Part shown: in pieces, positions 60,662 to 64,000 of the stretch
Layout of the letters: each line of letters begins with the position of its first letter
How positions within the stretch are numbered: position 1 is the stretch's first letter
Source: Ohessyouella blattaphilus
Lineage (GTDB): Bacteria; Bacillota; Clostridia; Lachnospirales; Lachnospiraceae
DNA length: 64,000 nt
Direction: 5' to 3'
NCBI RefSeq assembly: GCF_024721265.1
Contig: NZ_JAMXOC010000014.1
Coordinates: 1-64,000, forward strand
Made by a program: the position numbers and the translations under genes
The notes under the pieces: model-generated
What the model was told of the DNA's origin: nothing
Databases searched by the model: none
What the model saw: the letters and a program-made list of their open reading frames with translations, nothing else

Positions 60662-62395
60662 TTATTCTATTGGAAGACGAAAACTAATTGCAGTCCCCTG
60701 ATTTTTTTCACTTATAATCTTAAGCCGACTTTCTTCCCCATAACACAAAATTAATCGTCGATACACATTTTTTAGCCCTATATTTTTCTTCGTATCATTC
60801 CTATCACACTGTTCGAGTAAACTTTCTTTCTCCTCTGGCGACATGCCTACGCCATCATCACTAATATTAAAGAACAAACTCTTCTCTTCAACCTTAATTT
60901 GAATCATAAGTTTTCCTGGCTCTATTTTAGGCTCAATGCCGTGAATAATTGCATTTTCAATTAATGGTTGGAAAAGAAAATTAGGAACTCGGTAAGAATA
61001 TGCACGTTCATCAATATCATACTCCACAGATATCTTGTCACCAAATCGTTGCTTTTGAATAAATAAATAGTCTCTTACCGTCTTTAATTCTTCTTCTAAG
61101 GTAATAAACCTTTCTTTTTTTACCATTGCTCGCAAAAGATCTGCCAAGGCAATCGTCAATTCCGAGACTTTATCACCTTCTTGGGCAATTGCCATCCAAC
61201 TAATCGTGTCCAAGGTATTGTATAGAAAATGAGGGTTAATCTGCATAGATAAAAAGTCTATCTCTGCCTGCTTCTGAGTGATTTCCATTTTATAGACCTG
61301 TTCTATCAGCGTCTCGATATTGTCCGCCATTCGGTTGTATTCTTCCCCAATTTGCCCAACCTCATCTTGCTCGCTCACCTTTACCCTCTGTGACAAGTCT
61401 CCCTTTCCAAATTTTTTCATACTCTCTAAGAGGTCTTGCGTTGGTTGTATCAAACGTTTTGAGGCTAATTGCACCGTAGCGATACCAAATATCAGAATCA
61501 CGCACAAAGCCACACAAGATGCTCCCATTATTTGATTCGTCCGACGATAGAAATCTTCTACTGCCACTGCCTTAACAAGCGTCCAGCCATTGGGCATCAC
61601 ATTTCCCACATAATAAAAGGATTCCTTTTCATTCAAGATATCATAGCTGGACACCTCTGAAGATTCTAATTCTTTGATATCCATCGGAAAGGACTCCCCA
61701 ACATAGCCATCATGAGTAGTTGACACAATAGTACCTAAGGCATCAACCAAATAGATCATTCCAGAATACTCCGTTGAATCATTTCGCAAAAAACTGTCAA
61801 GATATTCTGCTTCGTATACCATATTTATATAACCAATTGGCTTCATCGTCTTAAGATCCAAAATCGCTTTTGCAATACAAATCGATTGCTCTGGGCCCAC
61901 CAAACTCCATATCGATGTACCATTGGCCTGATAGATTTCGTCAGTTGAAAATGCAAAATCAATACCACGACCTGTAACCTTATTTACTGAAAACACCATT
62001 TCATTCAAGGATACTACACTCATAGATACAACATTTGACGTGGCTAGTACATATGGTTCTAATTCTCGCTCTATCAATTTACTTGCATTTCGCAATTCAA
62101 ACGAATTCATGTCATTCTGGTTTACGTCTTGTAGTTGATTTTGGATTACACTATTTGTCAAAATCTGCAAGTTAATATCTTCAATCGAATTGATAAAATT
62201 CTCAATGTTGTTTGTCGTCTGTTCGGTAACGTCTTCTAGATACGTTCTCGAAATTGCGGCATAGCTATAACGATAAACTGCTCCCGAAAAGAAAAATAAG
62301 ATACTACCAGTAACTATAATGAGTAAGGTAAATACCAGCAGCATTTTCTTTCTCAAACTTGCCACTTTTATTCTCTTTTCCTTATGCCCACTCAT
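60662..62395 (-). CDS. YesM-type sensor histidine kinase
   Basis: 577 aa: helix about 12-35, dCache-like extracytoplasmic sensor (about 40-285), second helix about 290-310, HAMP (RLIQPTQDLLESMKKFGKGDLSQRVKVSEQDEVG), His box LSMQINPHFLYNTLDTISWMA, HATPase FQPLIENAIIHGIEP and ISDDGVGMSPE. Overlaps the response regulator by 1 nt. Probably senses a galactoside-type ligand and controls the GH42 importer locus. Confidence 0.92.
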   Translation of the reverse strand: MSGHKEKRIKVASLRKKMLLVFTLLIIVTGSILFFFSGAVYRYSYAAISRTYLEDVTEQTTNNIENFINSIEDINLQILTNSVIQNQLQDVNQNDMNSFELRNASKLIERELEPYVLATSNVVSMSVVSLNEMVFSVNKVTGRGIDFAFSTDEIYQANGTSIWSLVGPEQSICIAKAILDLKTMKPIGYINMVYEAEYLDSFLRNDSTEYSGMIYLVDALGTIVSTTHDGYVGESFPMDIKELESSEVSSYDILNEKESFYYVGNVMPNGWTLVKAVAVEDFYRRTNQIMGASCVALCVILIFGIATVQLASKRLIQPTQDLLESMKKFGKGDLSQRVKVSEQDEVGQIGEEYNRMADNIETLIEQVYKMEITQKQAEIDFLSMQINPHFLYNTLDTISWMAIAQEGDKVSELTIALADLLRAMVKKERFITLEEELKTVRDYLFIQKQRFGDKISVEYDIDERAYSYRVPNFLFQPLIENAIIHGIEPKIEPGKLMIQIKVEEKSLFFNISDDGVGMSPEEKESLLEQCDRNDTKKNIGLKNVYRRLILCYGEESRLKIISEKNQGTAISFRLPIE

Positions 62396-63228
62396 TACTT
62401 TTTCTCCCGCGTCATCTCCAACATGCTCTTCAATCCGTATATTCTTTGCTTATCCCCACTTCTTCTATACTCTCCTGGACTACACCCTAGCGTTTTTTTA
62501 AACACTTGGCTAAAATAACGATAATCACTAAACCCAGATTTTTCTGCAACTTGTCCAATCTTCACCTTCTCATCCTCTAGTTGCTGTACCGCTTCGGTTA
62601 GGCGCATGCTAACTAGCATCTCGCTAAAAGAGAAACCTGTCTCCTTACGAATCATTCGCGACAAATATGCTACCGAAAAATGATATTTCTCAGCCATCGA
62701 ATTCAACGAAATGTCCTGCGTGAAATTTTTTGACATGTCTTGTAGAATCATTTTTGTCTGCGGATTGGTATCTCGAAAATGATGTCTAATTTGATTGCTT
62801 AAATCCACGCTATCCGCCTCTCGCTCATACTGACGTACGACTTTCTCCTGATATCGTATTTGTTTTAAGCGTTCCCCACTTCTAGCGACTGTGTTCATAA
62901 TGTCTCTAGGTCGTAAAGGCTTCAACATATAATCCACTACGTTATAGCGGATAGCCTCCTGTGCATAACAAAAGTCTGAGAAACCTGTAAGCAGAATTAT
63001 CACCGTATCCAAGTCATACTCCTTTATATATTCCGCTAGTTCTAAACCCGTCATACCTGGCATCTTTATATCACTGATTACAATATCCACTACTTTCTCA
63101 TGAAGCACAGCTTTGGCTTGTATGCCATTTTCTGCTTCAAACACCTGATTTATCCCTATATCCTCCCAAGGAAGTGACATCATTCCCTGACGAATCGCCT
63201 TCTCATCATCTGCAATCAGTAAGTTCAT
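62395..63228 (-). CDS. YesN-type response regulator, short AraC form
   Basis: About 277 aa: receiver (LLIADDEKAIRQGM; phospho-Asp in IVISDIKMPGMTG; MLKPLRPRDI) joined almost directly to the AraC HTH (about 165-265; DMSKNFTQDISLNSMAEKYHFSVAYLSRMIRKETGFSFSEML... AEKSGFSDYRYFSQVFKKTLGCSPGEYR). It lacks the long linker of the two other YesN proteins in this window. Start set at ATG 63228 (AAAGGAGTAA upstream); the extension to 63366 would overlap the permease gene. Confidence 0.92.
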   Translation of the reverse strand: MNLLIADDEKAIRQGMMSLPWEDIGINQVFEAENGIQAKAVLHEKVVDIVISDIKMPGMTGLELAEYIKEYDLDTVIILLTGFSDFCYAQEAIRYNVVDYMLKPLRPRDIMNTVARSGERLKQIRYQEKVVRQYEREADSVDLSNQIRHHFRDTNPQTKMILQDMSKNFTQDISLNSMAEKYHFSVAYLSRMIRKETGFSFSEMLVSMRLTEAVQQLEDEKVKIGQVAEKSGFSDYRYFSQVFKKTLGCSPGEYRRSGDKQRIYGLKSMLEMTREKK

Positions 63229-63253
63229 CTCTTTACTCCTTTTAGGGACACGC

Positions 63254-64000
63254 CTATCCCTTGACCGCTCCCGAAACCATACCTTCCATAATATGCTTGT
63301 GCAACCAAATATATACAATAATACTGGGAACAATCGTAATAATAACTGCCGCAATTTGCACCACATAATTGGTGGTATACTGCCCCTGGAACTCTGTCAG
63401 ACCGACCGGAAGTGTCATTTTTGATGAATCCGTTAAAAATATCTGCGGGAATAGCAAATCATTCCATACGTTAATAAAGGTGACTACCGCTACCGTTACA
63501 ATCGACGAACGAGAAATCGGCATAATAATTCGAAAGAAAATCTGGTAAATATTACACCCATCCATTACCGCAGCCTCTTCCATTTCCTTTGGTAAAGCTC
63601 CCATAAAACCACTCATAATGAATATTGCCATGGGAAATGCAATGGCAATATGAGGAATAATGACCGCTAAGTGTGTATTTAAAAGTCCCATCTTATTGAA
63701 CATTGAGAATAACGGTACCACCATCGCATATACCGGAATCATCATCCCCAATAAAAATATATTTAGGGTTAACTTCGACAGCTTCCAGCGCATTCGTGTA
63801 ATTGCATAAGACACCATACTACTTAGAAGAACTGCCACTGTAACCGCTGATACGGCAATAATAACAGAGTTGATAAAATATTGCAAAACATGGCCTTCTG
63901 TGATGGCTTGGATATAATTTTCCCATCCTATATTTTCTGGAAGTCCCCAAGGATTCACATATAATTCCGCATTTGTCTTAAACGAACTTAAGGCAAGCCA
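63254..64000 (-). CDS. MalG-type sugar ABC permease, 5' end outside window
   Basis: The C-terminal 248 aa of a CUT1 permease; the frame stays open to the window edge (WLALSSFKTNAELYVNPWGLPENIGWENY). EAA loop MEEAAVMDGCNIYQIFFRIIMPI and terminal HKHIMEGMVSGAVKG are typical. The apparent GTG at 63958 is internal, not the start. Likely part of the importer for the GH42 substrate, with the regulator, kinase and beta-galactosidase downstream in one run of genes. Confidence 0.92.
   Translation of the reverse strand, partial: WLALSSFKTNAELYVNPWGLPENIGWENYIQAITEGHVLQYFINSVIIAVSAVTVAVLLSSMVSYAITRMRWKLSKLTLNIFLLGMMIPVYAMVVPLFSMFNKMGLLNTHLAVIIPHIAIAFPMAIFIMSGFMGALPKEMEEAAVMDGCNIYQIFFRIIMPISRSSIVTVAVVTFINVWNDLLFPQIFLTDSSKMTLPVGLTEFQGQYTTNYVVQIAAVIITIVPSIIVYIWLHKHIMEGMVSGAVKG

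Noticed and set aside
63229-63366. 46-codon extension of the YesN-type regulator at 62395
   Set aside because: It overlaps the permease gene 3' end out of frame; AAAGGAGTAA supports ATG 63228.
1-64000. CRISPR array, tRNA, rRNA or insertion sequence
   Set aside because: No regularly spaced direct repeats, no recognisable tRNA cloverleaf or rRNA sequence, and no transposase or integrase ORF were seen on either strand.

Overview
The window reads as chromosome of a low-to-mid GC Firmicute, most likely an anaerobic Clostridia of the Lachnospiraceae type. The signs are strong AGGAGG ribosome sites, three YesM/YesN-type two-component pairs, several sugar ABC importers with cytoplasmic glycosidases, PucR and GntR regulators, and Fe-S/nickel anaerobic enzymology. 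I found no rRNA, tRNA, CRISPR array, transposase or integrase, so this is chromosome rather than an intact mobile element.

Layout. 0-8.5 kb is accessory and partly decayed: a truncated exonuclease, a MerR regulator with a leader ORF, a frameshifted three-repeat lipoprotein, a HAD/nitroreductase chimeric remnant, a HIRAN protein, an ArsC/Spx-like protein, a DUF234-type ATPase, and a large PLD-nuclease/SF2 helicase. 8.6-17.7 kb is the most unusual region: hypA, a 908-aa multi-FeS flavoprotein, hypB and a polytopic membrane protein on one strand, and a FadR-type GntR regulator, an FmdE-family protein and a metal-chelate ABC importer on the other. Identical TGGTCATACCA operators lie in front of both arms. 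No hydrogenase is present. 17.7-22.4 kb holds a PucR regulator, an M20 amidohydrolase and a pair of membrane proteins, with twin palindromes upstream of the promoter. 22.5-28 kb is mixed: a 27-aa membrane peptide, DUF4230, an RloA/RloB pair (a likely phage-defence module), SIMPL and UDG-fold-like genes, and remnants.

28-64 kb is glycan foraging. One YesMN pair is followed by an Rbs-type ABC operon, divergent from a GH4 glycosidase and its GntR/LacI-like regulator (28-39 kb). A second Rbs-type ABC operon with a cyclic-amidohydrolase, an epimerase and an unusual FCD regulator is divergent from a cytoplasmic sialidase-like protein (39-47 kb). Then come a GH32 enzyme with a MalFG-type importer and its YesMN pair (47-56 kb), a small islet with an orphan 395-aa gene and a frameshifted UDG-like gene (56.3-58.3 kb), and a GH42 beta-galactosidase with a YesMN pair and the end of another importer (58.6-64 kb).

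The genes work mostly as substrate-specific modules: sensor or regulator, importer, cytoplasmic hydrolase. The strongest candidate for an undescribed system is the HypA/HypB + FeS-flavoprotein + membrane protein + FmdE + metal importer regulon. All family names come from reading motifs; no database search was run.
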